Positions 25,449-34,628 of a stretch of 64,000 nucleotides of DNA are shown here, one piece after another; within the stretch, counting starts at the first letter, position 1, and each line of letters starts with the position of its first letter. The stretch covers positions 1 to 64,000 of the forward strand of contig CAJUNR010000009.1 in the NCBI GenBank assembly GCA_910587765.1, read 5' to 3'. The position numbers and the translations under genes are program-made. The notes under the pieces were generated by a model. That model was not told the DNA's origin. It saw only the letters and a list, made by a program, of their open reading frames with translations, and made no database searches. The stretch is from an uncultured Lachnospiraceae bacterium (lineage in GTDB: Bacteria > Bacillota > Clostridia > Lachnospirales > Lachnospiraceae).

Positions 25449-26948
25449 ATGGTAGTATTGGATATATTAAATGCAATCTGGACCTTCTTTGCAACGTATG
25501 TTCTGCAGAAGGCTCCATATATGGTAGGTTTCCTGACGCTTTTGGGATACTGCCTGATGGGCAAGAAATGGTATGATACACTTGCCGGAACCTTAAAAGC
25601 CATTATCGGCATGCTGATCCTGAACGCAGGTTCCGGAGGACTGACGAGTACTTTCCGTCCGATTCTGGCGGGTTTAAAAGACCGTTTTAATCTGACTGCA
25701 TGCGTGATTGATCCGTATTACGGACAGAATGCGGTGACCGCAGGTGTGGAAGAGGTATTCGGAAAAGGATTTTCACAGGCGATGACGCTTCTGCTGATTG
25801 CCTTTATCGTGAATATACTTCTGGTGCGGTTCAACAAAGTTACCAAATGCCGCGCGCTGTTTACTACGGGTCATGTACAGGTGCAGCAGGCGGCAACCGC
25901 TTACTGGCTGATTATGTTCGCGCTGCCGGGACTTTTGTCGAACAATGTTGCGCTGATGGTCGTCATGGCGGTGATTTTGGGCGCTTACTGGGCGGTGGGA
26001 GCCAATCTGACGATCAAACCCATGCAGGAACTGAGCGAAGGCGCCGGCTTTGCCATTGCGCATCAGCAGATGTTTGGTATTCGGCTTTCTTACTATCTGT
26101 CCGACAAGCTGTTCGGAGACAAGGGTGGAAAGCGCAAGGTAAAGAAAGTCGGCGAGATGGAGATGCCGGGGTTCTTCTCAATCTTCAATGAGAATATGGT
26201 ATGTACGGCGATCCTGATGACGGTCTTCTTCGGCGTCATTATGGCGATCATCGGCAAACCGTTCTTCGTGGAGCACGGTGCTACGACGGAAGCCGAGAAT
26301 TTTGCGTTCTACTGTTTTAATACATCGCTCAATTTCGCTGTTTATCTGGCGATTCTGCAGTTGGGTGTACGTACATTTGTGACTGAGCTGACCGCTTCCT
26401 TCCAGGGAATTGCCGACAAGCTGCTTCCGTCCTCCATTCCGGGCGTCGACTGTGCAGTCTGCTTTGGTTTCGGCGATTCCAATGCGGTAACCTTTGGTTT
26501 CCTGGCAGGCCTTGTAGGACAGATCATTGCGATTCTTGTGCTGATTGTCATCGGTTCTCCGACAATTATCATCTGCGGTTTTGTTCCGGTATTCTTTGAC
26601 AACGCAACGATGGGTCTGGTGGCAAATGAAAAGGGCGGACTGAAAGCATGTCTGATAATCCCGTTTATCGCAGGACTGATTCAGGTGTTCGGCGCGGCTT
26701 TTATCGCGGGCTGGGTCGGGCTGGCGGAATACGGGGGATATCTTGGAATGTTCGACTGGGATACGGTATGGCCGCTCTTTACCGTGGTTATGCGCTACGC
26801 AGGATACATCGGTGTGGCTGTTGTGGTAATCGTATTGCTGGCAATCCCGCAGATCGAATACCGGATGGATCCGGAAGGCTATTTCCTGATCACAGAGGAT
26901 TACGATGCATATGTGGAGCATAAAGCCAAAAAGGCAGCTGCAAATTAA
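25449..26948 (+). CDS. ulaA: PTS ascorbate-specific EIIC permease
   Basis: 499 residues, with about a dozen membrane segments. The UlaA family pattern is clear: VLQKAPYMVGFLTLLGYCLM, IIGMLILNAGSGGL, ACVIDPYYGQNAV and FFDNATMGLVANEKGG. It carries ascorbate across the membrane while UlaB phosphorylates it. It is somewhat longer than enteric UlaA (about 465). AAAAGGAGAG precedes the ATG. Confidence 0.9.
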   Translation: MVVLDILNAIWTFFATYVLQKAPYMVGFLTLLGYCLMGKKWYDTLAGTLKAIIGMLILNAGSGGLTSTFRPILAGLKDRFNLTACVIDPYYGQNAVTAGVEEVFGKGFSQAMTLLLIAFIVNILLVRFNKVTKCRALFTTGHVQVQQAATAYWLIMFALPGLLSNNVALMVVMAVILGAYWAVGANLTIKPMQELSEGAGFAIAHQQMFGIRLSYYLSDKLFGDKGGKRKVKKVGEMEMPGFFSIFNENMVCTAILMTVFFGVIMAIIGKPFFVEHGATTEAENFAFYCFNTSLNFAVYLAILQLGVRTFVTELTASFQGIADKLLPSSIPGVDCAVCFGFGDSNAVTFGFLAGLVGQIIAILVLIVIGSPTIIICGFVPVFFDNATMGLVANEKGGLKACLIIPFIAGLIQVFGAAFIAGWVGLAEYGGYLGMFDWDTVWPLFTVVMRYAGYIGVAVVVIVLLAIPQIEYRMDPEGYFLITEDYDAYVEHKAKKAAAN

Positions 26949-26985
26949 AACAATATAAAATTTATAGAATAAAGGAGATATGATC

Positions 26986-27294
26986 ATGGCGAAACTTGAT
27001 GGAAAGAAACTTCTGGCATGCTGTGCAAACGGTGCGGGCTCTTCTCTGATGATGGAGAATGCAATCAAGAAGGTAATGACAAAGTACGGAATCAAACCGG
27101 CGGAGCTGCGTCATTGCCCGGTGTCCGAGGGCAAGACGGCATCCCGCAACTACGATGTGGTTTTCTGCGCCCGCACGTTTGCCAAGACCTTTGAGGGTGT
27201 TGAGAAAACCGGAACGATTCTGATTCCTCTGAAGAATGTGATGTCCGCTCAGGAGATTGAGACGGCTCTGAAGGAAGCGGATCTTCTGGACTGA
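26986..27294 (+). CDS. ulaB: PTS ascorbate-type EIIB component
   Basis: 102 residues, with the P-loop-like phosphocysteine site LLACCANGAGSS near the N-terminus. It accepts phosphate from UlaC and passes it to ascorbate in UlaA. The second ATG (26986) was chosen, 8 bases from AAAGGAG, over 26980, which is too close. A terminator follows at 27370. Confidence 0.88.
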   Translation: MAKLDGKKLLACCANGAGSSLMMENAIKKVMTKYGIKPAELRHCPVSEGKTASRNYDVVFCARTFAKTFEGVEKTGTILIPLKNVMSAQEIETALKEADLLD

Positions 27295-27369
27295 CGGAAA
27301 GAAGTTCTTCACCGCCTGACGGAGGCGGAACTGAATAAGCGGTATATTTGACAGGACGTTGTGAAACGG

Positions 27370-27421
27370 AAACCGGCTCCGGCAATCTATGGGTGATCTG
27401 TACTTGCCGGGACCGGTTTTT
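27370..27421 (+). terminator. intrinsic terminator after ulaB
   Basis: AAACCGG and TCCGGCAA pair with TTGCCGG and ACCGGTTTTT across a 20-base loop. It marks the likely end of the ulaG-ulaCAB transcript. Confidence 0.8.
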
Positions 27422-27471
27422 ACTATTGCCGGGCTGTTTTCCGGTTGACGAGCAGAGGAGTTTGGGATAAT

Positions 27472-28158
27472 ATGATAAAAGCAGTTATATTTGATGTAGA
27501 CAATACGCTTTACAGCTATACGAAGGCCCATGAGGCGGCGTTTCAAGCGCTGACGGCATATGCGGAAAAAGAGCTCGGCCTGTCTGCGGACATGTTTGAG
27601 CGGCTGCACAAGGAAGCCGAGAGAGAACTGAAAGCGTATATGGGAGAAGCGGCGGCGTTTCATAATCGCTGTATTCGCTATCAGACCATATTGGAACGTC
27701 GGGGTCTGCCGCTGTCGCCGCATGTGCTGGCGATGTACGATCTGTACTGGGGGACGCTTTTGGCGGCGTCGGCGCCCTCAGACGGCGCGGTGGAAGTATT
27801 GAGGAAGCTGAAGGAGCGGGGCGTATGCCTCGGCGTCGGCACCGATATGACCGCGCGTATGCAGTTCAAGAAACTGGAGAGGCTGGGACTGCTTCCGTAT
27901 ATGGATTTTCTTGTGTCCAGCGAAGAGGCTGGGGTTGAGAAGCCGGCGGAGGCCTTCTTTGCGCGCTGTGCAGAGAAGGCGGATTGTAGAAGGACGGAGT
28001 GCCTGTTTGTGGGGGACAGCCTTGAAAAAGATGTCCGAGGCGCCTTGAACGCGGGCCTGCATGCGGTGTGGTATCGGCCACAGGGACTGTGTGCGCAGGA
28101 AACAGCGCCTCAGATCACGGCTCTGATGCAGCTTCTGCGGTTCGCTGAGGCGCTGTAG
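27472..28158 (+). CDS. HAD-superfamily phosphatase
   Basis: 228 residues. HAD motif I is FDVDNTLY (Asp8, Asp10), motif II GVGTDMT, motif III a Lys near VEKPAEAFF, and motif IV LFVGDSLEKDVRGALNAG. The cap is helical (about 18-85). It hydrolyses a phosphate monoester in the cytoplasm; the substrate is unknown. Its place between the ascorbate PTS and the DeoR regulator suggests a role in sugar-phosphate detoxification, which is inference. The ATG at 27472 was chosen because the protein should begin at MIKAVIFD; AGAGGAG lies 11 bases upstream. Confidence 0.82.
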   Translation: MIKAVIFDVDNTLYSYTKAHEAAFQALTAYAEKELGLSADMFERLHKEAERELKAYMGEAAAFHNRCIRYQTILERRGLPLSPHVLAMYDLYWGTLLAASAPSDGAVEVLRKLKERGVCLGVGTDMTARMQFKKLERLGLLPYMDFLVSSEEAGVEKPAEAFFARCAEKADCRRTECLFVGDSLEKDVRGALNAGLHAVWYRPQGLCAQETAPQITALMQLLRFAEAL

Positions 28159-28188
28159 CCGGGGGATATTAAAGGAGCAGTGTGATAT

Positions 28189-28968
28189 ATGAAAAATAAC
28201 CGAAAGGCGGTTGATGAACGTCATCTGAAGATATTGAATATGATACGTGAACGCGGCGAGGTGAAGGTGGAGGAGCTGGCAAAGACCTTCCGGATTTCGC
28301 CGATGACGGTCCGGCGTGACATGCAGTATCTGGAGGAGGAGAAGCTGATCTCCCGGATTCATGGAGGGGCGGTCTCTCTGGAAAGAGCGAATTTGCTGCT
28401 CTCTCAGGATGAGAAGATTGCGCTCTGCAGGGACCGGATCTCGGAATATGCTTCCCGCTTTATGGATGACGGCGACACACTGTTTATCAACGGAAGCCGT
28501 ACGGCGCTGAATATGCTGAAATATGCGGGCGGTAAAAAGATAATGGTATATACGAACAACTGCTGGGGAATCGGGGAAACGTATCCGGATAATGTGACGA
28601 TCCGTTTTACCGGCGGGGAAGTTCGCAGCAATGTGATGGTGGGGGAATATGTGATGAGAAATCTTCTGTCCATGACGGCGGACAAGACGTTTCTCGGCTG
28701 TGCGGCGGTCTATGACGACGGAGAGTTCCGGTACGATATCCCCACGGAAATCGGCATCAATGAAGCCATGATTTCCCGTACGAAGAAAGCGCTGTATGTA
28801 CTGGCGGATCACACGAAAATCCGGCGTCGCGAGGCGTCGGGAAATACGTATGGAAGCTGTGCGTACGAACAATCGTGCACGCTGGTGACGGACGATCATG
28901 CCAATCCGGCCGTGGTGGAACAGCTTCGCAGATGCGGGATTCGCGTGATACTGGTTCCGACAAAGTAG
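28189..28968 (+). CDS. DeoR-family regulator, probable ula repressor
   Basis: 259 residues. An N-terminal DeoR helix-turn-helix (VEELAKTFRISPMTVRRDMQYLEEEKLI) is followed by an isomerase-like sugar-phosphate sensor domain with NGSRTALNML, GGEVRSNVMVGEY, KTFLGC and YVLADHTKI. These proteins respond to phosphorylated sugars. It sits 30 bases after the HAD gene, downstream of the ascorbate genes whose control region carries DeoR-type CGAACA sites. It is the best candidate regulator of the ula regulon. Confidence 0.85.
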   Translation: MKNNRKAVDERHLKILNMIRERGEVKVEELAKTFRISPMTVRRDMQYLEEEKLISRIHGGAVSLERANLLLSQDEKIALCRDRISEYASRFMDDGDTLFINGSRTALNMLKYAGGKKIMVYTNNCWGIGETYPDNVTIRFTGGEVRSNVMVGEYVMRNLLSMTADKTFLGCAAVYDDGEFRYDIPTEIGINEAMISRTKKALYVLADHTKIRRREASGNTYGSCAYEQSCTLVTDDHANPAVVEQLRRCGIRVILVPTK

Positions 28969-28988
28969 ACTTTATGAGGTAGGATGGT

Positions 28989-29810
28989 ATGACAGAGTTT
29001 TCACAACTGTTTTTGTATATTCCGGGGATCGTGATCTTCCTGGTCGGTTCCGGGCAGGTGAGAAGGTGGCTGCGGATGCGGCGGTCCAATGTCTGCGTGG
29101 ACGCCGGTGTGATCAGCTGCAAACATGTGGTAAAGAAAGATAAAAAAGAGCGGGAAATTTATAATTATTATGATGTGCTGGTAGAATATAAGAATCCTCA
29201 GACCGGCCACAGGGAACGGCTGGCGGTGAAGTCTCCTACGGAATATGCCATGGGGCAGCAGGTCCGGATGTATCAGGACAAAGGAGGCGAAAAGCCGGTT
29301 CTGGACGAATATAAGGAGGAATTTCTGTTTCATCCCTGGGTGACGATGATCGGGGGAGCGCTTCTGATCCTTCTTGCTCTGGAAGAGAACCGGGGGAGAG
29401 AGGTTCCGGCGATGGTCTGCCTGGCGCTTATACTGACCGGCGCGGGCGTGAATCTGACGGCTGACTACATTCTGCTTAAAAAGCGGAGGCTGCGGCCGCT
29501 GGACGCCGAGATTACGGATATTTACACCCGGCAGATTTCCAGGGAGACAAAGCTTCTGAAAGGGGCGAAATATACGTATTATCCCGTTGTTCGTTATGAA
29601 CTGAACGGGAGAGCGAACATACGGCGCTGCAATATCAACTCCAGCGGACAGAATACGTTTCGCATCGGCGATCATATGACTCTGTATTTTGATCCGCAGT
29701 CGCAGGAAGTACTGGAAAAGAGAGAACGGGCGGGGATGGCAGTAGCCGGAATTCTTCTGATGGTGATTGGCATTCTTGCGGGGGCGAGTATTTTGTCGGT
29801 CGTCTTGTGA
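28989..29810 (+). CDS. membrane protein with two DUF3592-like domains
   Basis: 273 residues. Membrane segments lie at about 9-24, 118-135, 142-160 and 250-272. Two similar beta-rich soluble parts (about 35-110 and 165-245), each with a Y-Y-x-V-x-Y-E pattern and a turn Gly before LYFDP/MYQDK, resemble DUF3592. Function unknown. It follows the DeoR gene by 20 bases and may simply be read through. The 180 bases after it are AT-rich and lead into the tRNA promoter. Confidence 0.6.
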   Translation: MTEFSQLFLYIPGIVIFLVGSGQVRRWLRMRRSNVCVDAGVISCKHVVKKDKKEREIYNYYDVLVEYKNPQTGHRERLAVKSPTEYAMGQQVRMYQDKGGEKPVLDEYKEEFLFHPWVTMIGGALLILLALEENRGREVPAMVCLALILTGAGVNLTADYILLKKRRLRPLDAEITDIYTRQISRETKLLKGAKYTYYPVVRYELNGRANIRRCNINSSGQNTFRIGDHMTLYFDPQSQEVLEKRERAGMAVAGILLMVIGILAGASILSVVL

Positions 29811-29922
29811 TGCTTTTCCGGGGTTTTGGGCGTTAGAATCTGTGCAATATATATAAAAACAAATTGATAAATATAGTATAATATAGATAATGTGATGAAA
29901 ATATAAAAAAGGAAAAATTCTA

Positions 29923-29951
29923 TTTACAAAAACAGAAAAATATCGTATAAT
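29923..29951 (+). promoter_or_regulatory. tRNA promoter
   Basis: TTTACA (29923-29928), a 17-bp spacer and TATAAT (29946-29951) lie 38 bases before the tRNA. Confidence 0.8.
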
Positions 29952-29989
29952 GTCTAAGTTCGCAGTTGTTGATTGCGAATAAAAACAAT

Positions 29990-30063
29990 CGATGCGTGGC
30001 TCAGCTTGGTAGAGCGCTGCGTTCGGGACGCAGAGGTCGCAGGTTCAAATCCTGTCGCATCGA
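29990..30063 (+). tRNA. tRNA-Pro (CGG)
   Basis: A 74-nt cloverleaf. Acceptor CGATGCG pairs with CGCATCG and the discriminator is A. The anticodon stem is CTGCG/CGCAG with loop TTCGGGA, giving anticodon CGG (reads CCG, proline). The T arm is GCAGG-TTCAAAT-CCTGT. CCA is not encoded. It is followed by a hairpin repeat and a terminator. Confidence 0.92.
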
Positions 30064-30074
30064 TTCCTTGGCAG

Positions 30075-30110
30075 GGGCGCATGACGTCCGGCGGACGTCA
30101 GTTTTGCGCC
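30075..30110. repeat. GACGTCC hairpin repeat after tRNA-Pro
   Basis: GGGCGCATGACGTCCG pairs with CGGACGTCA and TTTTGCGCC, a nested stem with the same GCGCA...GACGTCC layout as the element at 62934-62988. It lies between the tRNA and its terminator. Confidence 0.55.
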
Positions 30111-30131
30111 GACCGGAACGGAGTGAAGAAC

Positions 30132-30171
30132 ACCGGAAAGCTTGATTTTAAAGGCTTTCCGGTCTTTTTTT
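30132..30171 (+). terminator. intrinsic terminator of the tRNA transcript
   Basis: ACCGGAAAGC and GCTTTCCGGT form a strong stem around TTGATTTTAAAG and are followed by C and T7. Confidence 0.9.
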
Positions 30172-30337
30172 GTGTCTGGGAAAAGATGGCCGCTGTAGAA
30201 ATGCTGTTTAGACCGTTCCGGCTCTCATTCAGAAAAAGCAAAACCTTTTCAAATACAACTTTTTCGCAATGATAATACAACTACATGAAATGTATTAAAA
30301 AATATGTATATTTCAGAATAAAATGAAGAAAAATCGA

Positions 30338-30366
30338 TTGACAAAGGGATGAGCAGGATGTATATT
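30338..30366 (+). promoter_or_regulatory. promoter of the sugar ABC operon
   Basis: TTGACA (30338-30343), 17 bp, TATATT (30361-30366). The leader to the ATG at 30545 is about 170 bases and contains TTCTATGTACAATC (30464-30477), close to the AraR-like site at 38393. The repeated AAATACAACTTTT lies at 30250 and 30498. No other gene fits between 30172 and 30544. Confidence 0.75.
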
Positions 30367-30544
30367 ATAACTAACTTGAGGGAGGAAATAAAAACATCTT
30401 CGTGAAAATGTCAATGACGGGCGTAGGGTGTTGGAAAAATTGTCCGAAAAAAAGCAAAACATATTCTATGTACAATCTTGTTCCATAGGAACAACTTGTA
30501 AATACAACTTTTCAAAAAAATTCTACGTAGGGAGGAATACGAAC

Positions 30545-31720
30545 ATGAAAAGAAAAGTTTTAAGCACGATCCTTGCAGTTTCCATGGTGGCTACGATGGT
30601 AGTCGGATGTGGAGGCGGCTCCACTCAGACTGAAGCTCCGGCAGCAGATGCGGGAACCGAGGCTCCGGCAGAAGGCGGTGACAATGCGCAGGCAGAGGCT
30701 CCGGCTCCGGTAGCGGCAGACAAAGAAGGCGGCAAAGTCGGTGTGGCAATGCCTACCCAGTCTTCCGAGAGATGGATCAAGGACGGCGGCAACATGAAGG
30801 AGAAGCTGGAGGCTATGGGTTATGAGGTAGACCTTCAGTACGCAGAGGACGATGTGCAGATGCAGGTTTCTCAGATCGAGAACATGATCGCAGCAGAGGC
30901 TGACTGCCTGGTTATCGCAGCGGTTGACTCCGGAGCGCTTACGACGGTAGAGGCACAGGCGAAAGAGGCGGGCATCCCGATCATCGCTTATGACCGTCTT
31001 CTGATGGATACGGACGCGGTTTCCTATTACGCATCCTTCGATAATGAAGGTGTCGGCACTGCGATCGGCGAGTACATCAAGACCGCGAAGGATCTGGACG
31101 CTGCAAAGGCTGCAGGCGAGAGCTACACGATTGAGTTCTTCATGGGCTCCCCGGATGACAACAATGCGGTTCTGCTTCACAAAGGCGTGATGGGCGTTCT
31201 TCAGCCGTATCTGGATGACGGTACTCTGGTATGCAAGACCGGAAGAACTTCCTTCGACGAGACCTGTATTTTAAGATGGTCCCAGGAGACCGCTCAGCAG
31301 TGGTGCGAGAACTACCTGACCGGTTTCTATGCAGACGAGGATCTGGACATTGCGTGTACCGCATTTGACGGATTTGCATACGGTGTAAAGGCTGCTCTTC
31401 AGGGCGCAGGCTATACTGCTGACAATTGGCCGCTGGTTACCGGACAGGACGCAGAGCTGATGGCATGCAAGAACATCCTTGACGGAACCCAGACTGCATC
31501 TATCTTCAAGGATACGGGCCTTCTGGCTGACAAGTGTGTAACGATGGTGGAAGCAGTGATGAAGGGCTCTGAGCCGGAGATCAACGATACCACAACTTAC
31601 GATAATAATGTAGTAGTCGTTCCGTCCTATCTGTGTACTCCTGTTGCGGTTGATAAGACCAACCTGGAGGAAGTCGTAGTTGACAGCGGATACTATACAG
31701 CAGCAGATTTAGGACTGTAA
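30545..31720 (+). CDS. sugar ABC transporter substrate-binding lipoprotein, ChvE type
   Basis: 391 residues from the ATG after GGGAGGAA. A lipobox signal (MVATMVVGC, Cys22) is followed by a Gln/Ala/Pro-rich linker and a type I periplasmic-binding fold (GKVGVAMPTQSSERWIKDGGNMKEKLEAMG onward). This pattern is that of ChvE/multiple-sugar-binding proteins for pentoses and related sugars. It lies outside the membrane and delivers sugar to the two following components. Neighbouring araA/araD and an AraR-like regulator point to L-arabinose as a substrate. Confidence 0.88.
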   Translation: MKRKVLSTILAVSMVATMVVGCGGGSTQTEAPAADAGTEAPAEGGDNAQAEAPAPVAADKEGGKVGVAMPTQSSERWIKDGGNMKEKLEAMGYEVDLQYAEDDVQMQVSQIENMIAAEADCLVIAAVDSGALTTVEAQAKEAGIPIIAYDRLLMDTDAVSYYASFDNEGVGTAIGEYIKTAKDLDAAKAAGESYTIEFFMGSPDDNNAVLLHKGVMGVLQPYLDDGTLVCKTGRTSFDETCILRWSQETAQQWCENYLTGFYADEDLDIACTAFDGFAYGVKAALQGAGYTADNWPLVTGQDAELMACKNILDGTQTASIFKDTGLLADKCVTMVEAVMKGSEPEINDTTTYDNNVVVVPSYLCTPVAVDKTNLEEVVVDSGYYTAADLGL

Positions 31721-31735
31721 TCACAGTCTGAATGA

Positions 31736-31762
31736 GGCGGCGGCTTGGTCCGCCGCCTTTTT
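31736..31762 (+). terminator. attenuating terminator between binding protein and ATPase
   Basis: GGCGGCGG-CTTGGT-CCGCCGCC followed by T5. Placed inside the operon, it would let the binding protein be made in excess over the ATPase and permease. Confidence 0.85.
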
Positions 31763-31847
31763 ACAGCAGTTTATCCCGAGACAGGGGCCCAAAACAGGGA
31801 AAATCGGCTTTCTGTCCGTGGAAATATAAAGAAAAGGAGCAAGAGGT

Positions 31848-33398
31848 ATGTCAGATTATATCTTGGAGATGAACCACATAACCAAGGAATTCTCGGGCGT
31901 GAAGGCACTGGACGATGTCAATCTGAAAGTGAAAAAAGGCGAGATCCATGCGTTATGCGGGGAGAACGGAGCCGGGAAATCCACACTGATGAACGTGCTC
32001 TCCGGCGTGTACCCGTACGGGACTTATTCCGGGGATATCGTCTACAAAGGTGAGGTCGGAAAGTTCCACAAGATCAAGGACAGCGAGGCGAAGGGAATCG
32101 TTATCATCCATCAGGAGCTGGCGTTAAGCCCTTACATGTCGGTGGCGGAGAACGTGTTCCTGGGGAATGAACAGTGTTCTGCCAAGGGGGTCATCGACTG
32201 GACGAGGACCAGAGCGAAAGCGGCGGAGATGCTGGCGAAGGTCGGACTGGAAGGCGAGGATGTCAATGTGCCGGTCAACTCCCTGGGTGTGGGCAAACAG
32301 CAGCTCATCGAGATTGCCAAGGCTATGGCCAAGGATGTGGAACTGCTGATTCTGGATGAGCCGACGGCGGCTCTGAACGATGAGGAGTCGGCGAAGCTTC
32401 TGGAAATCATGCTGGAGCTGAAGAAGCACGGGGTTACGATGATTATCATTTCCCATAAGCTCAATGAGATCAGTTATGTGGCGGATGCGATCACGGTTAT
32501 CCGTGACGGGCACACGATCGAGACACTGACCAAGGGAGTGGATGATTTCTCGGAGGATCGTATCATCAAGGGCATGGTGGGACGTGAGATGACGAACCGT
32601 TATCCGATTCGCGAGGGAGTGACGATTGGAGACACCATATTCGAGGTTCAGAACTGGAACGTATATCATCCGGAAGATCCCGACCGGCAGGTATTAAAAG
32701 ATGTGAACATTCAGGTGAAAGCCGGCGAGGTGGTAGGCCTTGCGGGACTGATGGGAGCGGGACGTACGGAATTTGCCATGAGCGTATTCGGAAAATCCTA
32801 TGGACAGAAGATCAGCGGTACCGTGAAGATGAACGGCAGAGAAGTGGATCTGAAGGATGTGCGGACTGCCATCGACAACAAGCTTGCTTATGTGTCCGAG
32901 GACCGGAAAGGCAACGGACTGGTGCTGATCGATGATATCAAGAGAAACATGACCATGGCTGCCCTTCGCAATTTCTTCTCCAAAAACGGTGTGGTAGACG
33001 CCAATGAGGAGATCGTGAAGGCAGAAGAATATAAGAAGCTGATCAACGTAAAAGCCAATTCCATCGACCAGACCGTAGGTTCTCTGTCCGGCGGTAACCA
33101 GCAGAAGGTCGTTCTTGCCAAATGGATGCTGACTCAGCCGGATGTGCTGATTCTCGACGAGCCGACCCGCGGTATCGACGTCGGTGCGAAGTACGAGATT
33201 TACTGTGTCATTAATGATCTGGCAAAGGCAGGAAAGGCAGTCATCATCATTTCCTCCGAGATGCCGGAGATCATCGGTACCTGCGACCGGCTGTATGTGA
33301 TCAACGAGGGCCATATCGCGGGCGAGCTGGCGAAGGAAGAGATGACTCAGGAAAAGATTATGGGCTGTATTATGGCTGATAACAGGAAAGGTGCGTAA
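31848..33398 (+). CDS. sugar ABC transporter ATP-binding protein, GguA/MglA type
   Basis: 516 residues with two fused ABC domains. The first has Walker A GENGAGKST and Walker B LLILDEPTAAL; its signature region reads NSLGVGKQQLIEIAKA. The second has a degenerate Walker A (GLMGAGRTE), signature LSGGNQQKVVLAKW and Walker B LILDEPTRGID. It powers uptake through the permease encoded 2 bases downstream. AAAAGGAGC precedes the ATG. Confidence 0.92.
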   Translation: MSDYILEMNHITKEFSGVKALDDVNLKVKKGEIHALCGENGAGKSTLMNVLSGVYPYGTYSGDIVYKGEVGKFHKIKDSEAKGIVIIHQELALSPYMSVAENVFLGNEQCSAKGVIDWTRTRAKAAEMLAKVGLEGEDVNVPVNSLGVGKQQLIEIAKAMAKDVELLILDEPTAALNDEESAKLLEIMLELKKHGVTMIIISHKLNEISYVADAITVIRDGHTIETLTKGVDDFSEDRIIKGMVGREMTNRYPIREGVTIGDTIFEVQNWNVYHPEDPDRQVLKDVNIQVKAGEVVGLAGLMGAGRTEFAMSVFGKSYGQKISGTVKMNGREVDLKDVRTAIDNKLAYVSEDRKGNGLVLIDDIKRNMTMAALRNFFSKNGVVDANEEIVKAEEYKKLINVKANSIDQTVGSLSGGNQQKVVLAKWMLTQPDVLILDEPTRGIDVGAKYEIYCVINDLAKAGKAVIIISSEMPEIIGTCDRLYVINEGHIAGELAKEEMTQEKIMGCIMADNRKGA

Positions 33399-33400
33399 TC

Positions 33401-34555
33401 ATGGAAAAGAATAAAGTTGTCAATATTGATATGAGACAGTACGGTATGGTACTGGCGCTTATAGCGGTTTATGTTATTTTTGCAATCCTGACCGGCGGCA
33501 AGAACATGTCTCCGGCAAACATTAACAACCTGATCATGCAGAACGGTTACATCGTGATTCTTGCAGTCGGTATGCTGCTGTGCGTACTGACCGGTAACGT
33601 CGACCTGGGCGTCGGTTCCATCGTCGCGACCTGCGGCGCCGTCATCGGTATCGGTATGGTGGACTACGGCTGGAACATGTGGATTGCCATTATCGCATCG
33701 CTGATCGTAGGTCTGCTCTGCGGTATGTTCGCGGGCTTCTTTATCTCCAAACTGGGGATCCCGCCTTTCATCGTAACCCTGGCAACCATGCTTATGGGCC
33801 GCGGTCTTACCTACGTGCTTCTGCAGGCACAGACCAAAGGACCTCTTCCCAATGATTTTGTGTACATAGGCGCAGGCTTCCTTCCGACGATCAAAGTCGG
33901 CAACACTGACCTGGTATGCCTGATTGTGGCGGCAGTGGTATCTGTATTGATCGTACTGGCAGAGCTGAAGAGTATTGCCACCAAGAAAAAATACGGTTTT
34001 GCTACCAACCCCACCTGGCAGTTGATTGTAAAGGACGGCATCATCATTGCAATCGTATGGTTCTTCTTCTACAAGCTGGCATGCTACAGCGGTATCCCGT
34101 TCGTGCTGGTTTTGATGGCGCTTCTGGTGGGACTGTACCATTTTATCACTACCAAGACGGTTGCAGGACGTCAGGTATACGCACTGGGCGGTAACGCGAA
34201 AGCGGCGAAGCTGTCCGGTATCAATACGGAGAAAGTGTTCTTCTGGGTATACACCAACATGGGTCTGCTCTGCGCGGTGGCTGGTATCGTCCTGTCCGCA
34301 CGTAACGCGTCTTCGACTCCGAAGGCCGGCGACCAGTTCGAGATGGATGCCATCGCATCCTGCTACATCGGCGGCGCTGCTACTTCCGGCGGTATCGGTA
34401 CGATCATCGGAGCGGTCGTCGGAGCGTTTATCATGGGTATTTTGAACAATGGTATGTCTCTGTACGGTTTCTCTACAGACCTTCAGAAGATCGTGAAGGG
34501 CGCCGTGCTTCTGGGTGCGGTTACCATCGACCTGGTATCCAAGCGTAAAAAATAA
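33401..34555 (+). CDS. sugar ABC transporter permease, GguB type
   Basis: 384 residues with about ten membrane segments and the BPD_transp_2 motif GGNAKAAKLSGINTEKV. The run GMLLCVLTGNVDLGVGS and repeated Gly-rich membrane helices are typical of MmsB/GguB/RbsC-type permeases. Only two bases separate it from the ATPase gene. It forms the membrane channel for the ChvE-type binding protein. Confidence 0.9.
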   Translation: MEKNKVVNIDMRQYGMVLALIAVYVIFAILTGGKNMSPANINNLIMQNGYIVILAVGMLLCVLTGNVDLGVGSIVATCGAVIGIGMVDYGWNMWIAIIASLIVGLLCGMFAGFFISKLGIPPFIVTLATMLMGRGLTYVLLQAQTKGPLPNDFVYIGAGFLPTIKVGNTDLVCLIVAAVVSVLIVLAELKSIATKKKYGFATNPTWQLIVKDGIIIAIVWFFFYKLACYSGIPFVLVLMALLVGLYHFITTKTVAGRQVYALGGNAKAAKLSGINTEKVFFWVYTNMGLLCAVAGIVLSARNASSTPKAGDQFEMDAIASCYIGGAATSGGIGTIIGAVVGAFIMGILNNGMSLYGFSTDLQKIVKGAVLLGAVTIDLVSKRKK

Positions 34556-34593
34556 GGTTCATTAATTAAGAGATAGAAAAGTATAAAAAAGGA

Positions 34594-34620
34594 AGGGCCG
34601 CCCGTTTGCGGCGGCCCTGT
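34594..34620 (+). terminator. hairpin at end of the ABC operon
   Basis: AGGGCCGCC-CGTTTGC-GGCGGCCCT is a strong stem but is followed only by GTTG, so termination may be partial. It lies within 11 bases of the next start codon and would affect that gene's ribosome access. Confidence 0.6.
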
Positions 34621-34628
34621 TGAATCGG

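Noticed and set aside
29973..30272. 99-codon frame across the tRNA
   Set aside because: It reads through tRNA-Pro, the hairpin repeat and the terminator; no ribosome site.
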